A stretch of 39,903 nt of DNA from Eubacteriales bacterium (GTDB taxonomy: Bacteria; Bacillota; Clostridia; Christensenellales; MB2-83), in the NCBI GenBank assembly GCA_018385275.1, contig JAHAZM010000058.1, positions 1-39,903 of the forward strand. The letters are read 5' to 3'. Below the pieces are notes generated by a model, which had not been told where the DNA came from, ran no database searches, and saw only the letters and a program-made list of their open reading frames with translations. The translations under genes were made by a program, and so were the position numbers. Positions 9,607 to 19,762 of the stretch are shown in pieces (within the stretch, counting starts at the first letter, position 1; the number at the start of each line of letters is the position of its first letter).

Positions 9607-11923
9607 TCTTTTTCTCCGGTCTTCTGACCAGCGCGTGATGGAGGACGGTGTGGATATCCGAGGCTGTGATAAACTCGATTTTACTGCGGATGTTTTCGGG
9701 AATGTCCGCCAGATCCCGCTTGTTGTCGGACGGGATGATGACGCGGTTGACGCCGCAGCGTTTGGCGGCCAGCACTTTTTCCTTCAGTCCGCCGATGGGC
9801 AGGACGCTGCCGGTGAGCGTGATCTCGCCGGTCATAGCCACGTCCTTCCGGACGGGGATGCCGGTGAAGGCAGAGACCATGGCTGTGGCGATGGTGATGC
9901 CGGCCGACGGGCCGTCTTTGGGAACGGCGCCCTCCGGGACGTGGATATGAACGTCGATGTTTTTATAGAAATCTTTATCCAGACCCAGATTGTCGGAATT
10001 GGCGCGGATAAAGCTCAGGGCCGCGCGGGCGGATTCCTTCATGACGTCGCCGAGCTGTCCGGTGAGATTGACCTCGCCGCTGCCGGGCATGGTGACGACT
10101 TCGACGTTCAGGGTTTCGCCGCCGACGCTGGTCCAGGCCAGCCCGGTCACGACGCCGATCTGGTCGCTTTTGCCGATATGATCGTGCTCGTATTGATGGG
10201 GCCCGAGGTAGTCGGTCAGCATGGTTTGCGTCATGCGGATCGGCGCGTCGCCGTTTTCGGTCAGTTTCCGGGCCGCTTTACGGCAAACCGCGCCGATCTG
10301 CCGTTCGAGCGAGCGGACGCCGGCTTCACGGGTGTAATGATTGATCAGCGAGCGCATGACGTCGGCCGGGATCTTCAACTGGTCGGCGTTGAGGCCATGC
10401 TCGGCAAGCTGCTTGGGCAGAAGATGACGCTTGGCGATCATGAGCTTTTCTTCCTCGGTATAACTCGACAGCGTGATGATCTCCATCCGATCCATCAAAG
10501 GACGCGGGATGGTTTCCGTGGTGTTAGCCGTCGCGATGAAGAGGACGTTGGAAAGATCATAGGGCATTTCGAGATAGTGATCGCGGAAAGTGTTGTTTTG
10601 GTTGGAGTCCAGGACTTCGAGCATGGCGGAAGCCGGATCGCCGCGAAAATCGTTGCCCATTTTATCGATCTCATCAAGAAGAAAAACGGGATTAACGGTG
10701 CCGGCAGTCTTCATTCCGGCCAAAATACGGCCCGGGATGGCGCCGATATAGGTGCGTCTGTGACCGCGGATCTCCGCTTCGTCATGCACGCCGCCCAGCG
10801 ACATGCGCACGAATTTCCGACCCAGCGCGTGGGCGATGGAGGTGGCGATGGAGGTCTTTCCGACACCGGGAGGGCCGACGAAGCAGAGGATGGGACCCTT
10901 CATGTTCTTTTTCAGGTGACAGACGGCGAGATATTCCAGAATACGGTCTTTGACTTTTTCCAGACCGTAGTGCTCGTCGTTCAGGATGGCTTCGGATTTC
11001 TGCAGGTCCGTATTGTCGACGGTTTTCACCGTCCAGGGCAGTTCCAGCAAAAGGTCGATATATGCGCGGATCATCGGGGCTTCCGGCGCGGCCGCAGGCA
11101 TGCGCGACAGACGCGTGTATTCCTTGACGGCCTTTTCGTGTACCGCTTCCGGCAATCCGGCGGCGTCGATCCGTTCCCGAAGGGCGTGGATCTCGTCTTC
11201 ATCTTCGCCGAGTTCTTTGGAAATGGCCTTGATCTGCTCGCGAAGGTAGTATTCTTTTTGCGACTTGTCGATCTGTGTGCGGACCCGGCTGGTGATTTTC
11301 TGCTCGACGGTGAGGATGTCGATCTCGCGCAGGAGGATCGTGTACAGACTTTCCAAGCGCTGTTTGACGTCCAGTCTCTCCAGATGCGCTTGTTTTTCTT
11401 TTTGATTTTTGATGACGTTGGCGGCGATGACGTCGGCAAAGTGTCCCGGGTTCAGGATCGAAGCAATGTCGTTATGCACGTCGGGACTGATCTTGTCCGT
11501 GACTTTGATATAATTATCGAATTCTTCGGAAACCAGCCGGATCAGCGCGGTCAGCTCGCTGTCCGTTTCGTATTCGGTTTCGTCGATAACAAGACCTTCC
11601 GCTTCAAAATACGGATCGGTTTGAAGATAATTCTGGATGACGACGCGGGAACGGCCTTCTACGAGGACGCGCATATTGCCGTCGGGAAGCTTGAGCAGCT
11701 GTTTGATTTTTGCCAGAGTACCGACCAGGCAGATATCGTCGGCGGACGGGTCTTTCACATCGGCGGATTTCTGAGAGCACAGAAACACGTCCTGACCGGC
11801 GAACATTGCTTTTTCAACGGCGCTGAGCGATTTTGCGCGTCTGATATCGAAATGCAGGGCCATATGAGGAAAAAGGGTAAGCCCGCGCAACGCGACCAGC
11901 GGGAGAGTTTTTAATACGTTCAT
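9575..11923 (-). CDS. lon: ATP-dependent protease Lon
   Basis: N-terminal LON domain, [14 protein letters not shown], catalytic [10 protein letters not shown]. Confidence 0.97.
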   Translation of the reverse strand: MNVLKTLPLVALRGLTLFPHMALHFDIRRAKSLSAVEKAMFAGQDVFLCSQKSADVKDPSADDICLVGTLAKIKQLLKLPDGNMRVLVEGRSRVVIQNYLQTDPYFEAEGLVIDETEYETDSELTALIRLVSEEFDNYIKVTDKISPDVHNDIASILNPGHFADVIAANVIKNQKEKQAHLERLDVKQRLESLYTILLREIDILTVEQKITSRVRTQIDKSQKEYYLREQIKAISKELGEDEDEIHALRERIDAAGLPEAVHEKAVKEYTRLSRMPAAAPEAPMIRAYIDLLLELPWTVKTVDNTDLQKSEAILNDEHYGLEKVKDRILEYLAVCHLKKNMKGPILCFVGPPGVGKTSIATSIAHALGRKFVRMSLGGVHDEAEIRGHRRTYIGAIPGRILAGMKTAGTVNPVFLLDEIDKMGNDFRGDPASAMLEVLDSNQNNTFRDHYLEMPYDLSNVLFIATANTTETIPRPLMDRMEIITLSSYTEEEKLMIAKRHLLPKQLAEHGLNADQLKIPADVMRSLINHYTREAGVRSLERQIGAVCRKAARKLTENGDAPIRMTQTMLTDYLGPHQYEHDHIGKSDQIGVVTGLAWTSVGGETLNVEVVTMPGSGEVNLTGQLGDVMKESARAALSFIRANSDNLGLDKDFYKNIDVHIHVPEGAVPKDGPSAGITIATAMVSAFTGIPVRKDVAMTGEITLTGSVLPIGGLKEKVLAAKRCGVNRVIIPSDNKRDLADIPENIRSKIEFITASDIHTVLHHALVRRPEKKNVSDQKSKSV

Positions 11924-14115
11924 TTTTTTTGCCTCGTTTCAATCTGGCGTGCCATGGTTCTCTGGGCGAGAACAAGAGAATAATAAATGCCTTTTTTCCG
12001 GAACAATTCTTCGTGCGTCCCGGTTTCGATGATACGTCCTTTCTCGAGGACGATCAGACGATCGGCGTTTTTCAGGGTCGACAGGCGGTGCGCGATGGCG
12101 AAAGTGGTCCGGCCTGCGATGAGCCGCTGCAGCGCTTCCTGGATCAGTTGCTCGGTGTCGGCGTCGAGAGAGCTGGTCGCCTCGTCCAAGATCAGGATTT
12201 TCGGATCGCAAAGGACGGCCCGCGCAATGGCCACGCGCTGGCGTTCGCCGCCGGAAAGGGTATAACCGTGTTCGCCGATATAGGTATCGTACCCGTTTTG
12301 CAGTGAAATTATAAAATCGTGTGCGTTGGCCAGTTTGGCGGCGCTGATCACTTCGTCGCGCGTGGCATTGGGACGCGCGAAACGGATGTTGTCTATGACG
12401 GTGCCGGAGAACAGGAAAGTGTCCTGCAGGACAACGCCGATCTGAGAGCTGTAAATAGTTTTGTCAATGCTCTCGATGGGACGGCCGTCGATATAGATCC
12501 TGCCTTTGTCGGCGTCGTACAGGTGCATGACAAGGTTGATCAGAGTGGATTTCCCGCTGCCGGAGTGGCCGACCAGATCGATCATTTCGCCGCTTTTCAC
12601 GTCAAGAGAGACGTCTTTCAGGACGGGATCGTAACTCCGATAACCGAAGGATACGTTTTCAAAGCGGATATTGCCGTCGATTTCGAACGGAACGTTGTCG
12701 GCGGCGTTGAGCAGCTGTGGCTCTTCGTCCAGTACGTCGAATACGCGTTCGATGGAGGTCGCGGTGTGGGCCAGTTCGCGGGGAAGGTTCGAAAGGCTCT
12801 GCAAGGGCGCGTACAGCATCGAAAGGTAAGCAGTGAACTGCGTGATGATACCGAGCGAAAGCTGCTGCCCGACGATCATTTCTCCGGCGGAATAGAGGAC
12901 CAGATACTCGCCGAGCGTCATGCAGAAAGCGAGAATGGGGAAAACCGTGCTCCACTGGAGCTCGTTGTTTTTGATCAGATCGGTCAGCATACGGCTCTGG
13001 CCGCGGTATTTTTCAATAGCATCCTTTTCTTTGCCGAACGCTTTGATGACGCGGATCCCGCCGAACATATCATGAAGCAGGGTGTTGACGCTGTCCCACA
13101 TGATGTTCTGCCGTCTGTAGCGGCGACGCACCCAGGTATGAAATTTCATGTGAGCGAACATAATGACGGGAACGGGCAGGAGCGCCATGATCGCCAGTTT
13201 CCAGTTGGCGGCAAACATGAAGCCGCAAACGACGAAGATCGTGAAGAGGGAGTTCGCCGTGGAGCACAGACGCTCGGAGATAAAATTGCTGATGTTGGTG
13301 GTGTCACGGCTGACGCGATTGAACAGTTCGCCGGCCTTTCTGGAATTAAGGTTGCCCAGAGAGAGCTCCTGGATCTTATTGAAAACCGTTTGTCTGAGGG
13401 AGGACAACAGACCGAGCGAGAAGCGTGCGGATAAACGGTCGCGCACGATAACGGAAACCTGTTTGACGATTTGCGTGGAAAAGATGGCGACGATGAGCCA
13501 GATGAGCCATTGGCGCTGGCCGCCGATCAGGACGTCGTTGACGATTTTTTTATAAAAATACGGTTCGACGGCGGCCAAAACCGAAATGACGGCGAAAAGC
13601 AGCAAAATGGCGACGACGTGTTTGCGATAGGGACCGGCCATTTTCAGCAGGCGGCGGTACGACGCTTTCTTGTCCGTACAGGCCGTACAATACTTGGTCC
13701 CCGAGACCGGACGGCCGCATTTGGCGCAGGTGTTTTCACGGTCGCGGGCCTGCAGAGGCGTCGTGTTGCCGGACAAAAGCTCGTTGACGCCTAACGCGAT
13801 ATAATGCAGGCGCGCCGTATCGTGCATGGAAGCGGCGGCAAACAGAGACTCGGACACGCCGGTTTCCTCGCGGCTGGTAACGTAAAGCAGGGATCCGCCG
13901 GTGATATTCTCGTGCGTACAGGCGACGAGACGATCCAAGGGAATACGGCGGGACACGGCGTCGCCCTCAAAGCATACGAGCTCTCTGCGCGTGACGACCA
14001 GCATGCCTTTCCGATAATTCAAGTAACGATCCAGATCGGTGGGAACGGCATAGAGGATCTCGTCCCGGCCCAATGCTTCCTGCTGTATGGAATTGAGACG
14101 ATAGAGGAGCTTCAT
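11920..14115 (-). CDS. ABC exporter (TMD-NBD fusion) with extra N-terminal domain and CxxC...CxxC zinc ribbon
   Basis: GHSGSGKSTLIN, LSGGERQRVAIARAVL, ILDEATSSLD; ~130-aa N-terminal domain then CAKCGRPVSGTKYCTAC before the first TM helix. Confidence 0.9.
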   Translation of the reverse strand: MKLLYRLNSIQQEALGRDEILYAVPTDLDRYLNYRKGMLVVTRRELVCFEGDAVSRRIPLDRLVACTHENITGGSLLYVTSREETGVSESLFAAASMHDTARLHYIALGVNELLSGNTTPLQARDRENTCAKCGRPVSGTKYCTACTDKKASYRRLLKMAGPYRKHVVAILLLFAVISVLAAVEPYFYKKIVNDVLIGGQRQWLIWLIVAIFSTQIVKQVSVIVRDRLSARFSLGLLSSLRQTVFNKIQELSLGNLNSRKAGELFNRVSRDTTNISNFISERLCSTANSLFTIFVVCGFMFAANWKLAIMALLPVPVIMFAHMKFHTWVRRRYRRQNIMWDSVNTLLHDMFGGIRVIKAFGKEKDAIEKYRGQSRMLTDLIKNNELQWSTVFPILAFCMTLGEYLVLYSAGEMIVGQQLSLGIITQFTAYLSMLYAPLQSLSNLPRELAHTATSIERVFDVLDEEPQLLNAADNVPFEIDGNIRFENVSFGYRSYDPVLKDVSLDVKSGEMIDLVGHSGSGKSTLINLVMHLYDADKGRIYIDGRPIESIDKTIYSSQIGVVLQDTFLFSGTVIDNIRFARPNATRDEVISAAKLANAHDFIISLQNGYDTYIGEHGYTLSGGERQRVAIARAVLCDPKILILDEATSSLDADTEQLIQEALQRLIAGRTTFAIAHRLSTLKNADRLIVLEKGRIIETGTHEELFRKKGIYYSLVLAQRTMARQIETRQKK

Positions 14116-14117
14116 GC

Positions 14118-14606
14118 TTACAGGAATACGGCCTTTCTCAGTTCTTTGGCCGGTAAAGCGGCCAGACTCTCGATTTCATAACGATTGCCGTCGGTATCGA
14201 CGACGATGACGCGGTCGGCGGTCAGATGAACAAAGCTTGCGTGTTCGTTGCGGACGGAGAATTCCACATGCCCGCGCGTGGTTTCCGCATTCCAGTTGGT
14301 AAAGCCGAATTGCTCTCGGATCTGGTTCACGGTCAGGATCTTCGGCGTGAAATACCGGAGATCCAGATGCTTGCGCAGCAGCGCGGCGACGTCGGCCGGC
14401 AATTCCGACAACGCTCGGATCAAGCCGATCTCTTTATTGTCTTTGTCACGGACGCAAATGAACTCGTCGGTGTCGGAAAGGGGGAACGAGCGATAGACGC
14501 TGATACGCTTGTAATGTTCGCCGGCATAGGTCATTTCCAGAAAACCGCCGGCGGTTTCGACGAAGGACAAATCGGAGGTGTTCAGATAATCGATCAGATT
14601 TTCCAT
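14118..14606 (-). CDS. DUF1854 family protein
   Basis: 162 aa with LDLRYFTPKILTVNQIREQFGFTNWNAETTRGHVEFSVRNEHASFVHL, matching my recollection of DUF1854; lies between two ABC genes. Confidence 0.75.
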   Translation of the reverse strand: MENLIDYLNTSDLSFVETAGGFLEMTYAGEHYKRISVYRSFPLSDTDEFICVRDKDNKEIGLIRALSELPADVAALLRKHLDLRYFTPKILTVNQIREQFGFTNWNAETTRGHVEFSVRNEHASFVHLTADRVIVVDTDGNRYEIESLAALPAKELRKAVFL

Positions 14607-14611
14607 ATCGT

Positions 14612-16951
14612 TCAGACTCCTTTTATGGCGAGGGCCTGCACCTGCAGCTGATGCAATTTGTAGTATACGCCGTCGCTGTGCCGGATCAATTCGTCGTGCG
14701 TGCCTTTTTCCACGATCCGGCCGTTTTCGATCACAATGATGAAATCGGCGTTGCGGAGCGTGGAAATGCGGTGCGCGATCGAGATCGTCGTACGGTCTTT
14801 TACGAGACGATCGAGGGATTCCTGGATATGACGTTCGGTTTCGGTATCGACGGCGGAAGTGGCTTCATCCAGGATCAGGATACGCGGATCGTGGAGGATC
14901 GCCCGAGCGATGGAAAGGCGCTGCCTTTCTCCGCCGGACAGCTCACGGATGCCGCTGCCGATGACGGTGTCATAGCCGTCGGGAAGTTTCATGATAAACT
15001 CGTGCGCATGCGCAGAAACGGCGGCGTTGACGATCTCTTCCTTGCTGGCGCCCGGTTTGGCGAAAGCGATGTTTTCCCAAACGGTGCCGATAAAGATGTA
15101 GGTTTCTTGCGATACGACGCCGATAAAACGCTTGAGGTCCTCGTTCTTCATTTTGCGGATATCGGTGCCGTCGATGGAGATGCTGCCCAGTTTGACGTCG
15201 TAAAGACGGTTGACCAGATTGACCAGCGTGGATTTCCCGGCGCCGGAGTGTCCGACGATCCCCATCATCTGCCCCGGTTCGATATCGACGGAAATATCGG
15301 TCAGGATCGGCTTGGAGGGGAGATAGGAGAAACTGACGCTGCGGATGCTGATCCGGCCGTCGATCTGTTCGACGGGTACGGCGTCCGGCGCGTCGGCAAT
15401 ATCCGGTACGGCGTCAAGAACTTCAAAGATGCGCTGCGCGCTGTTGGTAGCGTTCGACCACCAGAAAAGGAACTCGCTCAACTGTCCCATCGGACCGTAG
15501 ACGAGGGTGATATAGGTAATCATCGTGGACAGTTCGCCGATCGTGAGCTGCCCGTCCAGGATCTGAACGCTGCCGAAGCCCCAGATGAGAACGAGAGACA
15601 GTCCGATCAGAAGTTGGAACAGCGGATAGAACGTGCTCTGGAAAAGCTTCAGACGGAGAGAAAGGGATTTGTGATTTTCGTTCTTACGGCTGAAACGTTC
15701 GATCTCGCCGCTTTCGGTCGAGAACGCACGAATCACGCGCGAACCATTGATCGTGTCGCTGACGGAACTGTTGATGCTGCTGTTGGCTACCCAGATCCGA
15801 TCATAAAAACGGCGGATCTTCGGGAAGAATTTGAAGACCAGGAAAAGAACGACCGGGAGCGGGATCATAACGGCAAGCGCGACTTTCCAGTTGGTAACGA
15901 AAAGGTATACGGCGATGCCGAGCATGTTCAGGAACTGAATGAAGAAAAAAGGAAGCGCGTCGATAAAGAAATACTGGATTTCACCGGCGTCGTCGTTGAC
16001 GCGCGTCATGAGCGAGCCGGTATGGTGTTTGCCGAAAAAAGTCATGGAAAGCCGCTGGAGCGCGTTGAAGATCTCCGTACGGATGTCGTTGGACATCTCT
16101 GTAGAAATCCGGGCGTTGATACGGCCGCGAAGGACGTTGCCGACGATCTGGTTCGCGACGCCCAGAGAAAGGGCAATGATAATGAGAGGCAGCACTTGTC
16201 CGTAATAGCGGCCGCCCGGTGTCAGGACATCGTCGATGAACACTGTGCCGGTCAGATACGGACGAAGCAGATTGATCCCGGCGGTCACGAACATCAGGAA
16301 TATGACAAGAAGATAACGCCATTTGTAAGGACGGAGATATTTCAGCAGGCGGATCCAGAGAGAACGGCGGTTCTGGCAATGCGGGCAAAACAGGGCTTCC
16401 TGATCGGGGTAGGGCCGTCCGCACTTGGGGCAGGTTTGAATGTATTCGTCGTCGCTGGTGTCTTCCGGGCGGATCTCTTTGCCGGACAGGAGAATCGTCG
16501 AAAGGCGGGCGAAGCGATGGATCTGCTTGGTCTTGTTCATGGAAAAGCAGGAAAGGACGCGATAAGTCTCGCCTTTCCGCATGCAGACCATCCCGTTGCA
16601 AGCCTGATCGAGCACTTCGATCGCTTCGATCTCGGCGCGGCTGATGCGCTCGCTGTGCGCGACGTCAAAAGGCTTGTCCTTTTGCGGCTTCTTCTTTTTT
16701 ACGAAACGGCGCAGCAGCGAGGCGAGGCGGGAGGAGTTCGGGCGATTTACGCCGGAAAAGCCTGTTTCGCCGTGAAAATTCCCTTGAAGCAAGAGCAGTT
16801 CGTTATCTGTCAGGGCATAATAGACTTGCTCAAAAGAACCGTCGACGGTCCTGTCAGTTTCAGCAATCATCTGAATAGATTCCGGAGAAACGCTGAAGAC
16901 GGCTGCAAAAGTATCGGGGATGTTTTTCGGAACAAAATTAAACGTAAACAT
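14612..16951 (-). CDS. ABC exporter (TMD-NBD fusion) with extra N-terminal domain and zinc ribbon
   Basis: GHSGAGKSTLVN, LSGGERQRLSIARAIL, ILDEATSAVD; CPKCGRPYPDQEALFCPHC preceding the TM domain. Confidence 0.9.
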   Translation of the reverse strand: MFTFNFVPKNIPDTFAAVFSVSPESIQMIAETDRTVDGSFEQVYYALTDNELLLLQGNFHGETGFSGVNRPNSSRLASLLRRFVKKKKPQKDKPFDVAHSERISRAEIEAIEVLDQACNGMVCMRKGETYRVLSCFSMNKTKQIHRFARLSTILLSGKEIRPEDTSDDEYIQTCPKCGRPYPDQEALFCPHCQNRRSLWIRLLKYLRPYKWRYLLVIFLMFVTAGINLLRPYLTGTVFIDDVLTPGGRYYGQVLPLIIIALSLGVANQIVGNVLRGRINARISTEMSNDIRTEIFNALQRLSMTFFGKHHTGSLMTRVNDDAGEIQYFFIDALPFFFIQFLNMLGIAVYLFVTNWKVALAVMIPLPVVLFLVFKFFPKIRRFYDRIWVANSSINSSVSDTINGSRVIRAFSTESGEIERFSRKNENHKSLSLRLKLFQSTFYPLFQLLIGLSLVLIWGFGSVQILDGQLTIGELSTMITYITLVYGPMGQLSEFLFWWSNATNSAQRIFEVLDAVPDIADAPDAVPVEQIDGRISIRSVSFSYLPSKPILTDISVDIEPGQMMGIVGHSGAGKSTLVNLVNRLYDVKLGSISIDGTDIRKMKNEDLKRFIGVVSQETYIFIGTVWENIAFAKPGASKEEIVNAAVSAHAHEFIMKLPDGYDTVIGSGIRELSGGERQRLSIARAILHDPRILILDEATSAVDTETERHIQESLDRLVKDRTTISIAHRISTLRNADFIIVIENGRIVEKGTHDELIRHSDGVYYKLHQLQVQALAIKGV

Positions 16952-17022
16952 AATTCCTGCCTTTTATCAAGTTATTTTATCATAATCGTGCGGCGCTGTC
17001 CACAGTAAAAATGAAAAAATGT

Positions 17023-17050
17023 TTGGCAAATCCGAAGAGTGTGCTATAAT
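17023..17050 (+). promoter_or_regulatory. Promoter for ECF S component/coaX operon
   Basis: TTGGCA - 16 nt - TATAAT. Confidence 0.55.
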
Positions 17051-17140
17051 AATGGTGGCGGTATCTGACGAACCGCACATTGTCCGGGCAAAATCACACA
17101 TGAGGTATCTGCCGGAAGCAGAACTTCAATGGAGGAAATC

Positions 17141-17691
17141 ATGAAAAAGAATACTTTGCAATTGACTCTGCTGGCGCTGTTTACGGCGCTGACGCTGCTG
17201 TTGGGACTGACGCCGATCGGTATCATTTCTATCCCTCCGGCAAACATGACGCTGATGCATATCCCCGTCATCATTGCCGCGCTGTGTTTCGGATGGAAGT
17301 TCGGCCTCGTCATCGGCGGCGTTTTTGGACTGACGAGCGTGATCAAGCTCTTTACGGCACCGTCGGCGCTGATGAGTCCGCTGCTGGGCATCAATCCGAT
17401 CATCCCGATCGCAATCTCGATCGTATCGCGGCTGATGATCCCGCTTGTCGCATACGGAGTCGACCGGGCCATCAAGAAAAAAGCGGGGTTGTTCGTCGCG
17501 TCCGCGGCCGGCACGTTGACCAATACGATCCTGTATCTGGGGCTTAGGCCTATATCGCGTGTGGTATCAATTCGGATACGCTTCTGGGCATCGTCGGCGG
17601 CGTCGGCGCGCTGAACGGCAGTCTGGAGACGGCTCTGGCCGTGATCCTGTGCCCGCCGATCGTGATGGCGATGAGAAAACAGATCGCCTGA
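17141..17691 (+). pseudogene. ECF transporter S component (putative pantothenate transporter PanT-like), frameshifted
   Basis: MKKNTLQLTLLALFTALTLLLGLTPIGIISIPPANMTLMHIPVIIAALCFGWKFGLVIGGVFGL...TNTILYLGL, then frame change near 17541-17552. The other frame continues ..AYIACGINSDTLLGIVGGVGALNGSLETALAVILCPPIVMAMRKQIA* up to the coaX RBS. Confidence 0.8.
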
Positions 17692-17703
17692 AAGGAGAAG
17701 GTC

Positions 17704-18483
17704 ATGCTTTTAGTGCTCGACGTCGGGAACACCAATATCAAGATCGGCGCGTATGACGGTCAGAAACTGTGCGGTTCATGGAAAATGGCGTCGGTGGTTT
17801 CACGCACGGCTGACGAATACGGCTATGTGCTGATGGGATTGCTGGCCGAGGGGAATATAAGAAGCGGCGATATTGACGGGATCATCATTTCTTCGGTCAT
17901 CCCGTCGCTTAACTATACGTTCGGACATCTTTGCCGGCATTATTTCAAGATCGACCCGATGATGGTAGGAAAAGGGACGCGCACGCGAATCAACATTAAA
18001 TATGAGAACCCTAAAGAAGTCGGCGCGGACCGGATCGTCAACTGCGTCTCCGCCTATGAAAAATACGGCGCGCCATGCGTGGTCGTCGATTTCGGGACGG
18101 CGACGACTTTCAGCGTCATCAATCGCGACGGAGAATTCGTCGGCGGTTGTATCGCGCCGGGACTCAAGATGAGCTGTGAGGCGCTGACGCAAAAAACGAG
18201 CAAACTGCCCAAGATCGAATTGGAATTTCCGCGCAGTCTCATCGGGCACAATACCGTTTCCGGCATGCAGTCCGGCACGATGTACGGACATATCGGAATG
18301 GTGGATTATTTGCTCGAGGGAATCATGAACGAACTGGGCGAGAGGGCTTTTGTGGTGGCGACCGGCGGCATGAGCAAGCTGATCGCCGAACGCTCAAAAT
18401 ATATCGATAAAGTAGATTCGCTTCTGACGCTGGATGGGCTGATGCTGCTTTATCAGATCAATAAGGAGAACGGAAATGCATAG
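17704..18483 (+). CDS. coaX: Type III pantothenate kinase
   Basis: MLLVLDVGNTNIKIGAYD..., GADRIVNCVSAYEKYGAPCVVVDFGTATTF. Confidence 0.96.
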   Translation: MLLVLDVGNTNIKIGAYDGQKLCGSWKMASVVSRTADEYGYVLMGLLAEGNIRSGDIDGIIISSVIPSLNYTFGHLCRHYFKIDPMMVGKGTRTRINIKYENPKEVGADRIVNCVSAYEKYGAPCVVVDFGTATTFSVINRDGEFVGGCIAPGLKMSCEALTQKTSKLPKIELEFPRSLIGHNTVSGMQSGTMYGHIGMVDYLLEGIMNELGERAFVVATGGMSKLIAERSKYIDKVDSLLTLDGLMLLYQINKENGNA

Positions 18484-19747
18484 AGTGACAGTCGGATTTC
18501 TGGGGTGCGGCAACGTCGGCGGCGGGGCCTACGATATTATTCAGAGAAACAGAGAAGAAATCGCGCTCAGGGACGGTATTGAGATCGTCGTCAAGAGAGT
18601 CCTGGTCCGCGATTTGAATAAGGTTCGTCGTTCGTCCTGCCCGCGAGAGATCATGACGACGTCGGCTTCCGACGTGCTGGATGACCCCGAGATCAGCATC
18701 GTAGCGGAGTTTCTGGGCGGGATCGAACCGTCCCGTACCTACATCCTGAAGGCGCTTAACGCCGGCAAGACCGTAGTGACGGCGAATAAAGCGGTGCTTT
18801 CAAGCTGCTGGAGCGAGCTGGAGACGGCCGCGGCGTCCAACGGCGTCGGACTTTACTACGACGCCAGCGTCGCCGGAGGGATCCCGGTTTTAAAGAATCT
18901 CGATTATTGTCTGCAGGCTAATCGGATCGACAGTCTGGTCGGGATCATCAACGGAACGACGAATTTTATACTGACCAAGATCGCGGACGAAGGGATGTCC
19001 TATGAAAACGCGCTGAAGCTGGCGCAGGAAAAGGGGCTGGCTGAAGCGGACCCGACGATGGACGTCAGCGGAATGGACGTCGTGTACAAGCTTTCGATCC
19101 TGGCTTCTCTTGCGTTCGATTGTCATATCCCGATCGAGGCGATCTACCGTCAGGGGATCGCGGCGATCACGCCGGACGATATCCGTTTCGGAGCAAGCTT
19201 GGGTTTGACGCTGAAACTGCTGGCTGTCGCGAAGAGGACTCAGACCGGAATCGAAGCGCACGTGCATCCGACTTTCATACCGGATACGCATCCGCTGGCC
19301 GGTATCCGCGGCGCGTTCAACGCGGTATTCCTGAATGGAAACGCGGTGGGCGACATCATGCTTTACGGCAAAGGCGCCGGTGCGCTGCCGACCGGCAGCA
19401 GCGTCGTTTCCGATATCATCACCGCGGCGTCGGCCAAGACCCATCGCTATTCGTCTTTCCTACTGAAGGACGTGCGGGCAAAGCTGACCGAAGAATGGGA
19501 GAGCTGTTTCTATATCCGGCTTACGGTTTGCGACGAGCCGGGCGTGCTGGCCAGTATCGCCACGATCCTGAGCCGTTACGGCATCAGCGTCGCTTCGTGC
19601 GTACAGCATAACGCCAACGACGGAACGGCGCCGCTGGTTTTTCTGGTGCATCGCGTAAGCAATATCGCCATGCGGTCGGCCATCGATGAAATCGCGCGGC
19701 TTCCTGAAGTCAAGGCGGTCAATAACACCATACCGGTCGAATACTGA
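18476..19747 (+). CDS. hom: Homoserine dehydrogenase (with C-terminal ACT domain)
   Basis: GFLGCGNVGGGAYDII, GIINGTTNFILTKI, AEADPTMDVSGMD, C-terminal ACT-like LTVCDEPGVLASIATILSRYGISVASCVQ. Confidence 0.96.
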   Translation: MHRVTVGFLGCGNVGGGAYDIIQRNREEIALRDGIEIVVKRVLVRDLNKVRRSSCPREIMTTSASDVLDDPEISIVAEFLGGIEPSRTYILKALNAGKTVVTANKAVLSSCWSELETAAASNGVGLYYDASVAGGIPVLKNLDYCLQANRIDSLVGIINGTTNFILTKIADEGMSYENALKLAQEKGLAEADPTMDVSGMDVVYKLSILASLAFDCHIPIEAIYRQGIAAITPDDIRFGASLGLTLKLLAVAKRTQTGIEAHVHPTFIPDTHPLAGIRGAFNAVFLNGNAVGDIMLYGKGAGALPTGSSVVSDIITAASAKTHRYSSFLLKDVRAKLTEEWESCFYIRLTVCDEPGVLASIATILSRYGISVASCVQHNANDGTAPLVFLVHRVSNIAMRSAIDEIARLPEVKAVNNTIPVEY

Positions 19748-19762
19748 AACGAGGTGTGCAAC

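Noticed and set aside
9635-11914. 759-aa plus-strand ORF opposite lon
   Set aside because: Antisense artefact; Lon motifs are on the other strand.
14651-17008. 785-aa plus-strand ORF opposite the second ABC exporter
   Set aside because: Antisense artefact with no recognisable domains.
17056-17140. TPP, FMN or THF riboswitch upstream of the ECF transporter
   Set aside because: Conserved core sequences of these classes could not be recognised; kept only as an unassigned structured leader.
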